A stretch of 64,000 bases of DNA from Bathynomus jamesi (Eukaryota > Arthropoda > Malacostraca > Isopoda > Cirolanidae). Of this stretch, positions 43,401 to 54,280 are shown one piece after another. The number at the start of each line of letters is the position of its first letter. Position 1 is the first letter of the stretch. The position numbers and the translations under genes are program-made. The notes beneath the pieces are model-generated. The model had not been told where the DNA came from. It made no database searches and saw only the letters and a list, made by a program, of their open reading frames with translations. The stretch lies in NCBI GenBank assembly GCA_023014485.1, contig JAJOZX010009482.1, positions 86,001 through 150,000 on the forward strand, in the 5' to 3' direction.

Positions 43401-44792
43401 AACTGGTTCAACTGAAGTTGAAGGATTTTCCTTTATCAAGCAATCACTGTCATTGTCCAGATCTTGAATTGAAGAGATGTTACTCAAGCCACTGATAGTA
43501 GATGATTCATTTGAATCCTGCTCAGACTCGTTGTTTTCAGTGGTACTAAGTATAGTGGGGTTTTTCATTATCAGTGTCCAGCAGTTCACACACAACAATG
43601 AGTCTTTTTTCACTCTTCCAGCACATTTTTCAACAAGTACATCAGTCACTTTTCTAAGATTGATTGTTATGCGTTTCTTGTGTTTTTGAATAGGGTCCTG
43701 GCAGTATTTCAAGTGCCGAACCATTGTATTTTGATCTGTAAAGATATAGGATTTACAATTAGGTAATATATATTTTTTAGAAAATATATAGCTATACACA
43801 CTTAATATTTTAGGCCTTGATAGTCTCTGAGGCTCATTAAAACACCATACCCACCAGCCACCCACAGTGCTGGCTGGAACTGTACTAACCTGTAGACAAG
43901 GAATTTTGCAACTATCTGTGTTGATTCTGCACTTAGACAAGTAGCAACATGTTTCAACAGGTTTGTTTAGGCTACATGTGAGCTTAGTCTTCCCTTTCAC
44001 TATTATAACTATTATTGCCAGTGTAGATTAGCAGTGAAATACAATTTTTATTAAATTCTTGGAGCTTGAGGTCAAATTGATAGCTAAGATATAAAAATTC
44101 CTTGAAATGACAAGCAATTTATAAATATGGTGTTCACTTATAGTTAGTTACATGAAAAGTACCAACATAAACAAACTTTTTATGATTGTTTCTATTAGTC
44201 AAGAACTCTGACTTTGTTTTTTATATCTATAAAAATGTAATTTTAATTTCTATAGGTCAAATTATGAGCTTAAGTGTGAAAAAATAGGTAGAATTGACGC
44301 ACAACTTATGAATATGTTCACTTTATATGTTAGTTACATGAAAAATACTAACATAAACAAACTTTTTTTTGCTGATTCTAATAGCCAATGCCTATGCCTT
44401 CATTTTTTACATTTAAAAAAAAATTCTCATTTGATACCCCAGAGGTCAAATCGTGACCTCAAATTTTGGTTACAGTGTAACTTTTTTATTTTTCAACCTA
44501 GAGTTCTAAAACTTGCATATTTGGATTCCTTGTCATTTTCTGATTCTAAATATATACTTTTATATAATTGTGACAATTATTACCCAAGTTATGGCTCGCC
44601 AAATGTTAGTAACCTCGCGAGTGACCTCAAATTTCCCGAGGTCATATCTCTTGAACCGTTGGTCGGATTGACCTTATAATTTCAGAAATGGATTCAGGGC
44701 TCACAAACTCCCTATAAACCAAATTTCAGCAAAATATGAGAGATGAGGGTGTTAATTTCAATTTTTTTGGTTGATCTGACAGAGAATGACCC
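40487..44792 (-). mobile_element. 4.3-kb DNA transposon with >650-bp terminal inverted repeats, 4-bp TSD
   Basis: Ends are GGGTCATTCTCTGTCAGATC and its inverse. The inverted repeat runs from 40487 to about 41141 on the left and back from 44792 to about 43988 on the right. The right arm is about 150 bp longer through an internal duplication of an AGTTACATGAAAA-type segment. AAGT flanks both sides (40483-40486, 44793-44796). The two flanks of the interrupted LINE ORF2 are in the same reading frame once the element and one AAGT are discounted, which fixes the boundaries. One gene lies on the minus strand. A 4-bp duplication would suit Sola- or Chapaev-type elements, but I cannot assign it. Confidence 0.9.
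41158..44000 (-). pseudogene. Transposase-like gene of the 4.3-kb element
   Basis: Pieces in order on the minus strand: 44000-43359 (Cys-rich start; KCAGRVKKDSLLCVNCW, acidic Ser-rich tail); 43246-42659 (KKRKARGKLSSAQKHLKER, VISEEHKDIVRRFYESEEVS); 42646-42191 (LSYKDLMDYSVCSTERETC, EISYKQWVTVDRCTM); 42178-41158 (GDFSENY-like start, QDAAQGFHWDNSQCTVHPF, HYFSDGCAGQYKNRYNF, FFATSHGKNACDGIGGTVKR). A 148-bp intron (43366-43219) with GTAAGT donor and TTTTCAG acceptor keeps the frame. A TAG near 42655 and shifts near 42600 and 42185 break the gene. The D of SDG, the His of TSHGK and the acidic FSEN block suggest an RNase H-like nuclease, by inference. The family is widespread in invertebrates as I recall but has no name I can give. 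Confidence 0.75.
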
Positions 44793-44793
44793 A

Positions 44794-46240
44794 AGTGTCC
44801 TCCCTCCGACAATCGATGGGAGGACAAGGGAAAATACATTGATATCAGTTCCTGAAGTAAAGAGGTTAATTAAAGAGTTAAAGACTGGTTCTGCGTCAGG
44901 GGTAGATGACCTATCGAATGAGCACTTAAAATATGCCAATGACGTAGTATGTTTGCATATATCATTGCTGTTATCAGCCATGCTTGCTCATAGCCATATC
45001 CCTGCGGAGTTCATGAGGGTATATATCTTACCCCCGGTCAAAAATAAGGATGGAGACAATCTGCCCAGCAATAATTGCAGGCCTATTGCTGTCGCTTCCT
45101 GCTTCTCGAAAATACTAGAAAAACTTGTTACTCCGATTAATTGAGTACCTATGGACATCTAATCAGTTTGGTTTTAAAAGGTTCCACTCAACTGACCTGT
45201 GTATCTATGTAAAGAAACAATTTCTAAATACATTGACAGTAATTCAACTATTTATAGCTGTTTCCTAAATATAAGTAAGGCATATGATAGAGTGAACCAC
45301 AATATTTTATTTAAAAAACTAGAAGACAGGAAGGTTCCCATGTACATATTAAACTTATTGAAATTTTGGTATTCCCACCAATCTTTTACCGTTAGGTGGG
45401 GCAATGTATTATCCGAATGTTTTGGCTCCTTTTGCGGGGTTAGACAAGGCTCCTTGCTCTCCCCTATGCTGTTTAATGTATATATTGATGGATTAATTGC
45501 TTCACTTAATGAGGCAACAGTGGGATGTTGTACAGATAACACAAAGATAAATAACTTAGTTTATGCCGATCATATGGTGTTACTAAGTCCCTCTGTTAAA
45601 GGTCTGGATCGGCTACTAAAAGTCTGCGAAGTGTTTTCGCAGAAACATGATATTCTTTTGAATGTTACAAAAACTAAAGTTATGCAATTTCATCCTAAAA
45701 GCTGTAATTAGCCAACTGATATAAGGTTTAAAATGAATGGTGAAGTAATTCAGGAAGTATAAAAGTTTAAATATTTGGGTCAAACTATTACCAACTCCTT
45801 GAGTGATGACTCGGATATAAGAAAACAATCTCGAAGCCTTTGTGCTAAAGCGAATATGACTATAAGGAACTTTCGGTTCTGTACAAGTGAAGCTAAAGAC
45901 ACTCTCTTTCGTACTTTCTGTAGTAATATATACGGACAGCAACTCTGGGTGAAGTATAAAAAAGGTGCTGGCAGAACTCTAAATTTGCTGTACAACAGGT
46001 CTTTCAGACTCATACATAAATTACCCCCGAGATGCTCAGCTTCGCAAATGTTTGCACCCCAATGTCCCGAGTTTCCCGGAGGTAATAAGACGTGCTCAAT
46101 ACAGTCTAACGCAAAGAATTAAAAAATCAACCAACCCGATTATCCAAGCTATCCATGAGCCCTGCCGTTTATCCTCTAAACTATGGAATTCTTGGTACGA
46201 AAACGTCTGTCTGTAGCTCCACTTAACTTCGACATTACTG
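44794..46240 (+). pseudogene. LINE-A ORF2 reverse transcriptase and C-terminus
   Basis: The frame continues from the endonuclease part: VPEVKRLIKELKTGSASGVD, AEFMRVYILPPVKNKDG and RPIAVASCFSKILEKL. After a shift near 45140, SNQFGFKRFHSTDLCIY and ISKAYDRVNHNILFKKL follow, then FCGVRQGSLLSPMLFNVYI and LVYADHMVLLSPS. The catalytic box reads YADH instead of YADD, so one of the two metal-binding aspartates is missing. Two in-frame stops follow (45710 and 45760 region). The tail has FRTFCSNIYGQQLWVKYKKG and RSFRLIHKLPPRCS, a LINE C-terminal pattern. The region is inactive. Confidence 0.85.
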
Positions 46241-46297
46241 TATTATTTCTAATCAATTGTGTATATTTTTATCCTTAGTATGTGAACTGTCATTGTA

Positions 46298-47702
46298 CTG
46301 GGTGATCCAGATAAATGGGACCCATAAAAAAAAGCCAAATATTCTTAATATTTAATTCCTTTCATAAAAACTATATATAATTCGAAAGAGTAGAGTTACA
46401 AGTTTATTATGAAATATTTATTTTTTAAAAATTACTCCTTTCAAATGTGCTCCATTAGTTGCCAAGCATTCCAGTGTTCTCGCTTGTAAGTTCTGCATCA
46501 CTTTTGCAAGAGTGTGCGGTGGTATGGCCTGTATCTCATTTGTGATGGCGGCCTTCAATTCTTGCAAGGTCGTTGGGTTATTTCTGTAGACCCTACTCTT
46601 TAAATATCCCCAGAGATAATAATCCAAGGGAGAAAAATCCGGAGACCTTGCGGGCCATTCAACGTCTCCAAATCTTGATATTAACTCGCCTGGAAACGTT
46701 TGACGCAAAACTGCCATGCAGTTCCTCGTGGTATGGCAGGTAGCTCCGTCTTCGTTGGAACCAGTGGTTTTCTAGAATCTAGACAAAGATCTCTTAATTT
46801 AGGAATAAGGAAATCGGTCAACATTTTTTCGTAGCGATCACCATTTACAGTGACCGTGTTTCCGGTGGAATCCTCGAAAAAGTACGGCCCTATGATCTGA
46901 GATGCAGTAAGACCACACCAAACAGTTACACGCTGACTATGCAACGGGACTTCGGTAATATTCAATGGATTTTCTGTTGCCCAGAAACGACAATTTTGTT
47001 TGTTTACAGTTCCATTCAAGTGAAAATGGGCTTCGTCTGACATAATCAAAGTTGCTAGAAAATTGGTGGTGTCATTTACCTTCTGTTGGATCCATTGACA
47101 GAATTGTCGTCTTCGTGCGAAATCTCCATCGTTTAGTTGTTGCACTGTTTGAATTTTATATGGAAAGAGCATTAAATTTTGCTTGAATATACGGTGTGTT
47201 GTTCCATATCCAACTCCTAACAGCTGAGAAGCACGTCTGATGCTTATGTTAGGATTATCCTGTACAATTTCATGAGTTCTGTTAATGATCTCGTCTATCC
47301 TTGCTGTGCGCACTCTTCCAGTTGGTTTTTTTTTCCAATGCTGCCAGTTAGGGAAAAATTTCTGACACACCGACGGATTACTTTCTTAGAAGGTGATTTT
47401 GACATCTGAAAATTTGTCTTGAAAGATCTTTGAGCTGAAACTACACTTCTTCCATGCTCATAATATTGCTGTTATGAAACGCAGCTGTTCCACAGTTCAT
47501 GCAGTCATCTTGAAGGGTTAGTTTTAACTAGCACTTTTATTTTGTTTTGTATCTTATCTTGTCTTGTATTGTCAAAACCTATACAATCCTGTACAAACTT
47601 GTAACTATCCTCTTTCGAATGATGCGTATGATTTTATAAAAGGACTTATACTTTAAGAGTTACAGGGGTTTCTTTTGGGTCCCATTTCTCTGGATCACCC
47701 TT
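46298..47702 (-). mobile_element. Mariner-type element (DD41D) inserted in LINE-A 3' UTR
   Basis: Inverted ends share GGGTGATCCAGATAAATGGG (one difference) followed by ACCCA. TA flanks both sides (46296-46297 and 47703-47704). The related LINE copy at 57.3 kb has CATTGTATTAATAAT uninterrupted at the matching place, which is the pre-insertion sequence with a single TA. Length is 1405 bp. This is direct evidence for a TA-specific insertion into a LINE already in place. Confidence 0.95.
46418..47370 (-). pseudogene. Mariner transposase with 41-residue D-D spacing
   Basis: The upstream frame (47370-46681) has the DNA-binding part NISIRRASQLLGVGYGTTHR, the FARRRQFCQWIQQKVND linker and the first catalytic D in MSDEAHFHLNG, then WATENPLNITEVPLHSQRVT. 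After a frame change near 46745 the second D is in EDGATCHTTRNCM and the third in WPARSPDFSPLDYYLWGYLK. Counting across the break gives 41 residues between the last two aspartates. The C-terminus reads GAHLKGVIFKK. Catalytic residues are intact; the frameshift is the main lesion I can see. Confidence 0.88.
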
Positions 47703-47789
47703 TATTAATAATATTTGTCACATGGACTATAGTCTGCCAATAAACCTTTTCATTTTCATATATTTTTTTTCTCCTTCTACTCGACCGGT

Positions 47790-49478
47790 CAACTTTGGAA
47801 CAATCTTCCTCAATCCATCTTCCCCTTATCTATTTTGGATGAGATAATTGTTTACGAGGCTGAGATTGCGCATTATATCGACAGGCTAAAAGTTAGCAAG
47901 GCTCCAGGCCCTGACGCTTTTTATCCCAGACATTTGAAAGATTTGAAAGGCGTTATCGTAGGCCCCTTAACAAAGATTTTTAGTCAGTCACTCGAAACGG
48001 GGATTATTCCTGAAGACTACAAATTAGCTAACGTCACGCCTATTTTTAAAAAAGGCGACCGCGCAGTAGCTAGCAATTATAGGCCCATTAGCTTAACGTC
48101 AATTGTCGGTAAACTTTTGGAATCCGTAGTTAGGGATCGTATCATCGATCACTTAGAAAGTAGAGATTTGATTAATAGTAGTCAGCATGGTTTCGACGCC
48201 ATAGGTCTTGTTTAACTAATTTGTTAGAATTTTATAACGAAATAGTGCGCGAATACGATAGGCATAGAGCAGCTGACGTTATTTATTTAGATTTTAAAAA
48301 GGCGTTCGATACAGTTCCACATAGGAGACTAATTGCGAAGGTCAAAGCGCACGGTATACGCGGTCAGGTAGCTAACTGGTTAGAAGAATGGCTTCGTGCT
48401 AGGAGACAGAGGGTGGTAGTTAATGGCAGTGAATCGGGGTGGTTAGATGTAGGTAGCGGTGTCCCACAGGGTTCAGTGTTAGGCCCATTGCTATTTGTAA
48501 TTTACATTAACGACATAGATGTAAGATTGACTAGTAACGTGTCAAAATTCGCGGACGATACTAAAATAGGCGGTAAGGTTGTTAACGAGGACGAGAGTAA
48601 TAGGCTCCAAGACGATGTAAATAGGATTATGGAGCGGACTGATAAGTGGCAGATGCAATTTAACGTAGACAAATGTAAAGTTTTGCATATAGGTTCTCGC
48701 AACAATAATTACACGTACACGATGGATGATAGGGAGTTAGCGAGCGTTGACGAGGAAGTAGATTTAGGCGTACGCGTATCTAAGGATTTAAAGGTTAGGA
48801 ACCAGTGCCTGGAGTCTTGCGCAAAAGCTAATAGGATGTTAGGCTTCATAGCGCGTAATTTCGAATTTAAATCGAAGGATATTATATTGCCCCTTTACAA
48901 GTCCCTAGTCAGGCCTCATTTAGAATATGTAGTTCAGTTTTGGTGCCCGTACTTGCGTGAGGATATTGATAGGTTAGAAAGGGTTCAACGTCGTGCCACG
49001 AAACTAATTCCGTCATTGCGCAACAAGCCTTACGAAGATAGGATTAAAGAGTTAGACCTGTATTCACTCGAAACTAGGAGATTAAGGGGGGAGCTTATTG
49101 AAGTTTTCAAAATCGTTAATAACATCGATAATGTAAATTTTGACAAATTGTTCACTTTTGATAATAGTAATACTCGTAATAACGGATTTAAGTTGCGCGG
49201 CAGACGTTTCATTACTAATATCGCTAAAAACTTCTTTACGTTTAAAGTAATTGATAAATGGAATAATCTTCCCGCGTGAGTCGTTCATTCTACCAGCGTT
49301 AATATGTTTAAGAACCGTTTAGATAGGCATTTTAAAAATATTAACGTTGTTTGAAATAAAAAAACAATTAGTCACAGGAACGCTGGGGTGGTGTCGAGGA
49401 TGAGTCTGTTGACGATTAATGCCAGCTTGTGACATGCCAGCGTGATGCCAGCAATAAAAAAAAAAAAAAAAAAAAAAA
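47790..49478 (+). pseudogene. LINE-C (CR1-like), 5'-truncated with poly(A)
   Basis: This is the best preserved reverse transcriptase here. Frame one (47835-48215) has SKAPGPDAFYPRHLKDLK, LANVTPIFKKGDR, YRPISLTSIVGKLLESVV and SQHGF. After a small shift at about 48198, frame two (48221-49279) has LEFYNEIVREYDRHRAADVI, YLDFKKAFDTVPHRRLIAKV, GVPQGSVLGPLLFVIYINDI, the catalytic KFADDTKIGG, NVDKCKVLHIGS and DLGVRVSKDLKVRN, then the tail YKSLVRPHLEYVVQFW, ATKLIPSLRNKPYEDRIKEL and FFTFKVIDKWNNLPA. The 3' end is a 24-base poly(A) after CAGCAATAAA (49455-49478). Similarity to LINE-B is clear but the copies are different families. No endonuclease is present. Confidence 0.92.
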
Positions 49479-49869
49479 TTAGACTAACATGAACGTAGAT
49501 GTAGTTCGTAGAGTAAACTAACCCACTTTTTGTTTAACTTTACCTACTTTTTTTTTTCTTATCCTCTCCTTACTTTGCATGTCTGTAACTCTCTTTTCTT
49601 GCATGTTTGTAGTTTGCATGGTATGACTGTGAGTTAAGACTGTGTTTGCATGGTTTGTAAGCGTTCTTATTTTACTTCTTTTCATCTTTCACCCCTCTCC
49701 TATTCTCTCCGACTATTTTTCTGACTTGTCGGCAGTGGCCGGCGGATGATGATGGTGAGTCTTTTTTCTCTTTTTCTGAATGAATGTTAACCCACGAGTG
49801 ATAGGTGTTCCTCCTTACTTAACCCCTTATTCTCTTCTCTTCTCTTCTCTTAACCACCTACTTTTTCCT
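49479..49869. other. No gene seen
   Basis: Pyrimidine-rich sequence without a supported gene. Confidence 0.4.
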
Positions 49870-50085
49870 TTCTCTCGGGCTAACCTTAGAGTGGATCTTA
49901 GGGTCTTTGTTAGCCTTAGCTTCTGTAGATCTGAATCCTTCAAACGCAGAGTATCCAGGTATCTGAAAAACCTTGGATCTTGATTTTGGCTTTCTTCTTC
50001 CTCTCTCGGAGAGGGGCATTTTCGCGAGCATTCGCCATTATCCCCTCGTCTTGTTCCCTCTTCCTGCATAAAAAAAACTTTATAC
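49870..50085 (+). repeat. SINE-like repeat (family 1 related tail)
   Basis: The segment has GGATCTTAGGGTC, TTGTTAGCC, ACCTTGGATCTTGATTTTGG, CTCTCTCGGAGAGG and TTGTTCCCTC, ending CATAAAAAAAAC. The second half follows the order of the 13.25-kb SINE tail and the first half matches 31210-31265, so they share a family or a tail. Confidence 0.5.
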
Positions 50086-50589
50086 GACGTTAATAATTGA
50101 GCAAATGTGTATTTACTCTTATTTAAGTTGTGTTTTATAACTTTTCGCGTTAAATAAATTCTTCCTCGAATTAGTTCTTGTACGTCAATCAGTCTCATGA
50201 AGGCATTACGCACGTATTCGACTGTACTTATACACGAAGGGAAAATAATAACGGGAGATGGACAAATAAGAGGGCATCTAGAAATATTTGCAAAGAACAC
50301 CTTATAGTCCCAGTTTACCTGGTGAAATCAAGTCTTAAATGAGTCAGTGAGTACTTTCAGCGAGTCGTAAAACCAAAATATGTCTATTCCAACTTTGAAA
50401 TTTTCTTATATTTCTTCATCAATGCATTCTTTTCTCATAAAACGGAGGTTTTAGCTCTTTACTTTCTTCAGAAGTGGTGATACAGTTCTTCAGATCGCCA
50501 AGGTAACTTGGATACGCTTGTTGTTGTTGTGGTTGTTGTTTAAGCTCCTTCGCAACATCTAAAGTCGTATAACGGAGGGAACCTGCTGC

Positions 50590-50640
50590 ATTTTTACGGG
50601 GATACGAACCAGAGGTCACTACATCATCTGTACGTTATAT
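50590..50640 (-). repeat. SINE family 2 related fragment
   Basis: On the minus strand CAGATGATGTAGTGACC followed by the B-box-like GGTTCGTATCC matches the flank of the 12.05-kb fragment. It overlaps an open frame (50419-50619) that could otherwise be mistaken for an exon. Confidence 0.45.
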
Positions 50641-50686
50641 TAGGTTAGGTACATTACATCTTATAAATTGAAAACATCGTGGTGCA

Positions 50687-50690
<4 letters not shown>

Positions 50691-50761
<71 letters not shown>
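50691..50761. repeat. (TA)n microsatellite
   Basis: About 35 units with one phase slip near 50719. Confidence 0.97.
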
Positions 50762-50764
<3 letters not shown>

Positions 50765-51182
50765 TTGGTTAACCTACATTATTGTTTGCATTAATTATTT
50801 ACACTTTCAACCAAGCAGTGATTACCAGAGCAAAAATAATTAAAAGTTTTAGAATTACAACCGCACTTTTGGCAATTATCGTAAAACGGGCAAATTTTCC
50901 GCATTTACTTGTTTGAAAATTCATTGACGCTTCTCTCATCCAAGATTATAACTCGCATTAAATTTGGTAAAAAAAAAAAAAAAAAAACGTGAAAACGGGG
51001 CACTGGGCATCGTAACCCTAAAACATGAGATAATGTCCAATAACTCTTCATTCAGTGTCACCGCTTTGTGACGCTTCCCTATCACCATTAATAAATACAG
51101 TATTTTTTCCTTCTTCAAACAATTCACGACAGAATAGTTTGAAATTGGATCTTGTGTTTATCCTCCGATCTTCTTCATTACC

Positions 51183-51184
<2 letters not shown>

Positions 51185-51236
<52 letters not shown>
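51185..51236. repeat. (GA)n microsatellite
   Basis: About 26 units. Confidence 0.98.
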
Positions 51237-51237
<1 letters not shown>

Positions 51238-51781
51238 TTTGACTAGACAATATAAATAAAGTGTGGTTTTGAGTTTCCCCTCGAAATCATTCATTGTTGA
51301 CTCATCTTTCACCTTCGACTTTATTCCTGCAGCGTTTGACCCTTACCCAGATGTGAAAAAAGTCTATAAAGAGGAACCAGTTTATATAGGATTGCCAGAT
51401 TTTTCAAATGCCCATTCGGGACAAAAAAATTTCTGAGGTTTTTTTTAAGACCAAATTTTTTTTAAAATTGAAACTAGATTTCTTCAACAGTTACAACAAA
51501 CAAAATTAGAAAAATTTTATTACAATAATATTTAACAATTAAACATCGTGAATAAATTGAAATTATTATACATAATATTGAAATTCTAAATCAATTCATC
51601 CCTAAAAAAATTTGCTTAAAAAATATTTTTTGCCGGACATTTTGAACGCGGGATTTTGACGCGGGATTTTTGGATCAAATGCGGGACTGTACCGTAAAAT
51701 ACGGGACGTCTGGCAACCCTAAGTTTATAACCTAACCGTACTTAGATATACTTGCAATTCACTCTTGATGCAGAAACAACG

Positions 51782-51974
51782 GATCACCTAAAGATTAGGG
51801 CCCCAACCTTCTTTAGTTAGCCTTATAAGGCTAACAAACGAAAATATCACGACCTAACCTAACCAATCGTTTGGACAACTGTACGCCCTTGACGATTGGT
51901 TAGGTTAGGTTGTGATATTTTCAGTTAGCCTTATAAAGCTAACTAAAGAAGGCTGGGGGCCCTGATCTTCAGGT
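51782..51974. mobile_element. Fold-back MITE related to 34.35 kb
   Basis: Outer ends GGATCACCTAAAGATTAGGG and the inverse of GGATCACCTGAAGATCAGGG enclose two arms of about 85-90 bp. The arms share CTTTAGTTAGCCTTATA and the ATATCACRACCTAACCTAAC block around a centre TTTGGACAACTGTACGCCC. The central part matches the palindrome at 34350-34489. No coding capacity. Confidence 0.85.
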
Positions 51975-52026
51975 GATCCGAAGCAACTGCACGAAGGCAT
52001 TTGTTAATATTTCGAAAAATAACACT

Positions 52027-54280
52027 GGTCAACAACAATTTTGTCACAACGGTTTTGATGGGTGTTCTAAGTGTACTTTTTCATGCTGAATCTAAATATG
52101 AAATCAGATTTTTTCTATCAGGCTTAGTTTACTTGTGACGCTATGTTCATTTTTTCCTCATTTAGCATGATCACCGGATAAAAAAATAATAACATATTAT
52201 ATATAATTAAGTATATAACAATATTATAATATAAAACATTATAAAAATAATAAATATAATAATATATTATATTAATTAATATAACTATAATAAAATATTT
52301 AATATTAATATATATGTTGTATTAATTTTTCTGTAAAATTAGTACAATTTATTCCTTTGGGGAGAAAGTTCTGATAATGCTGGCAGGATAAATTTGGTCG
52401 GAGCAGCAGACTGTGCAGGTTGAAACATGTTTGTACCTGTTCAGACATGAGCCTAGTTTCTGTGTGTAGAGCAGCTCCAAGTCAGTCTGCTTGTAAAAGT
52501 CACAATGTTAACAGCTAGTGTCTGTTGCTTCTTGTTAATTTTACACCAGTGTTGTATTCATATAGATGTTTTGTAATGCCACGGAACTGTCTGAATCATC
52601 CTAATTCCTTTTGTTATGTATGTGGTGATCTAACTTTAAAATCCCAGAAACGTAACTTTACACCATTAGTAAAAAAATGCTATGAACTTTATTTCGGATG
52701 TAAAGCAGGCGATCAGGACAAGAGTTGGGCCCCTCACATTTGTTGTGTGACATGTGTAAGACTACTTACAGGATGGCTAAACGGTTCACGTCACATGCCA
52801 TTTGCTATTCCAATGATTTGGAGGGAACCCAAAGATCACACAACAGACTGCTATTTCTGCCTGGTAAATACAAAGAGGATCACTTCAAAAACAAAGAGCC
52901 TTATGAAATACCCTAATCTACCGTCTGCAATGAGACCAGTTCTCCACAGTGCTCAACTTCCAGTACCAAATCCTCCTGAACATGTAAGTTTAAGTGATGA
53001 GGAATCAAACGTAGCTGTAGCATATCACGAGGAAAAAGATGAAGACATTTCCGATCCAACATTCCAGGCTACCTGTTCCGCCAATGAACCACATTTACTG
53101 TCACAAGGAGATCTAAATGACCTAGTTCGTGATTTGAATTTATCTAAGAAGCAGGCTGAACTTTTAGGTTCAAGATTAAAGGGTTGGAATCTACTGCAAC
53201 GTGACACTAAAGTTTGTTTTTTCCGCAGCCGCCATGATGAATTCAAAGAATGGTTCTCCCATGAAGATGGACTTGTGTTTTGTAAAGATGTTAATTCAGT
53301 CATGGGGGCTCTTGGTCATGAACATAACGTGGATGAGTGGCGATTGTTCATTGACTCCTCAAAAGTCAGCTTGAAAGCAGTCCTTCTTCACAACGGAAAT
53401 AAATTTCCTTCTGTACCTATTGCACATGCAGCCATGCTGCAAACATGAAAGAGTCATACGACAACATGAAGTTGCTTTTAGAAAAGTTTCAGTATCAGAA
53501 ATATAAGTGGAATATCTGTGGAGATCTGAAGGTCATTGCACTTTTGCTAGGGTTGCAGCTAGGTTACACCAAGTAATGTTGTTTTTTATGTGAGTGGGAC
53601 AGTAGGGACAAGCAAAACCACTACGTTAAGAAGGATTGGCCAAAACGCACCTCACTTGTTCCAGGCAAGAAAAATGTTGTGAATAGTTCACTTGTTGACC
53701 CTGAGAAAGTGTACCTTCCTCCTTTGCATAGCAAGCTTGGACTTATGAAAAACTTTGTTAAAGCGATGGATAAAGCGCAAACAGGATTCACATACTTGAG
53801 AAGTAAGTTTCCCCGGATCAGTGATGCCAAGATTAAAGAAGGCATTTTTGTAGGCCCTCAGATCAGAGAATTGTTAAGAGATGAGAGATTGAAGGAGAGT
53901 TGAATGAAGTTGAGAAAGCTGCGTGGCAGAGTTTCAAAAGTGTCTGCACAAATTTTTTGGGAAATCACAAGGCCGAAAACTATCCTGAAATAGTAGGAGA
54001 TCTTCTTAAGTCTTACCAAGCAATGGGGTGCAATATGTCATTAAAGGTTCATTTCTTGGACTCTCACTTGGACTTTTTCCGGAAAACCTGGGTGCGGTAA
54101 GCGACGAACATGGTAGCGTTTTCATCAGGATATTTCTGCCATGGAAAACCGTTACCAAGGCAAATGGAGCCCCAGTATGCTGGCTGACTATTGCTGGACT
54201 CTTAAGAGAGACATGCCTGAGGCAAAGCACAGCAGAAAATCAAAACAAGCTACTTTTTAAACTACAGGTATGTCTTTTCG
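52027..54280 (+). mobile_element. Longer CACTGGT-family transposon
   Basis: The left end CACTGGTCAACAACA and the subterminal CATGCTGAATCTAAATATG with a T-rich run match the left ends at 26052 and 38702. It is preceded by TAA. It contains the most complete version of the family's gene. No clear right terminus was found after the gene; a weak CAAAAACCAGACC at about 54344 could be a decayed end. Confidence 0.7.
52576..54260 (+). pseudogene. Transposase-like protein of the CACTGGT family, longest copy
   Basis: The start chosen is MPRNCLNHPNSFCYVCGDLT at 52576, because the deleted copy at 26461 begins the same way. The N-terminal quarter has paired cysteines (CYVCG, CCVTCVRLL, DCYFCLV) suggesting zinc binding. 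A middle part reads LNDLVRDLNLSKKQAELLGS and KVCFFRSRHDEFKEWF. The putative catalytic part starts WRLFIDSSKVSLKAVLLHNG, then after shifts and a TAA near 53576, CGDLKVIALLLGLQLGYTK, CEWDSRDKQNHY and KVYLPPLHSKLGLMKNFVKA. The end has FVGPQIREL and DSHLDFF. Expected full length is roughly 550 residues. D in FIDSSK and CGDLKV and E in SDEHG are my candidates for a DDE site. Confidence 0.75.

Larger units (their letters stand above)
36521..47763 (+). mobile_element. LINE-A: near full-length non-LTR retrotransposon with three insertions
   Basis: Order: repeated 5' UTR monomers (36521-37310), ORF1 (about 37384-38700), endonuclease (39234-40486), reverse transcriptase (44794-46240) and 3' UTR ending in TTTTCATATA at 47763. 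Subtracting the MITE (38702-39155), the 4.3-kb transposon (40487-44792) and the mariner (46298-47702) leaves about 5.1 kb, a normal LINE length. A second 3' copy is at 56612-57372 and an endonuclease-region relic at 58816-59700. The 5' end lies in (TA)n. ORFs carry several stops and shifts, so this copy is inactive. Confidence 0.85.

Noticed and set aside
50419..50619. Open minus-strand frame resembling a terminal exon, with an ACAG upstream and a Tyr motif (LRYTTL)
   Set aside because: Its start overlaps a dispersed tRNA-like repeat also seen at 12.05 kb, the acceptor has a weak pyrimidine tract, and a Gln-rich run explains much of the rest.
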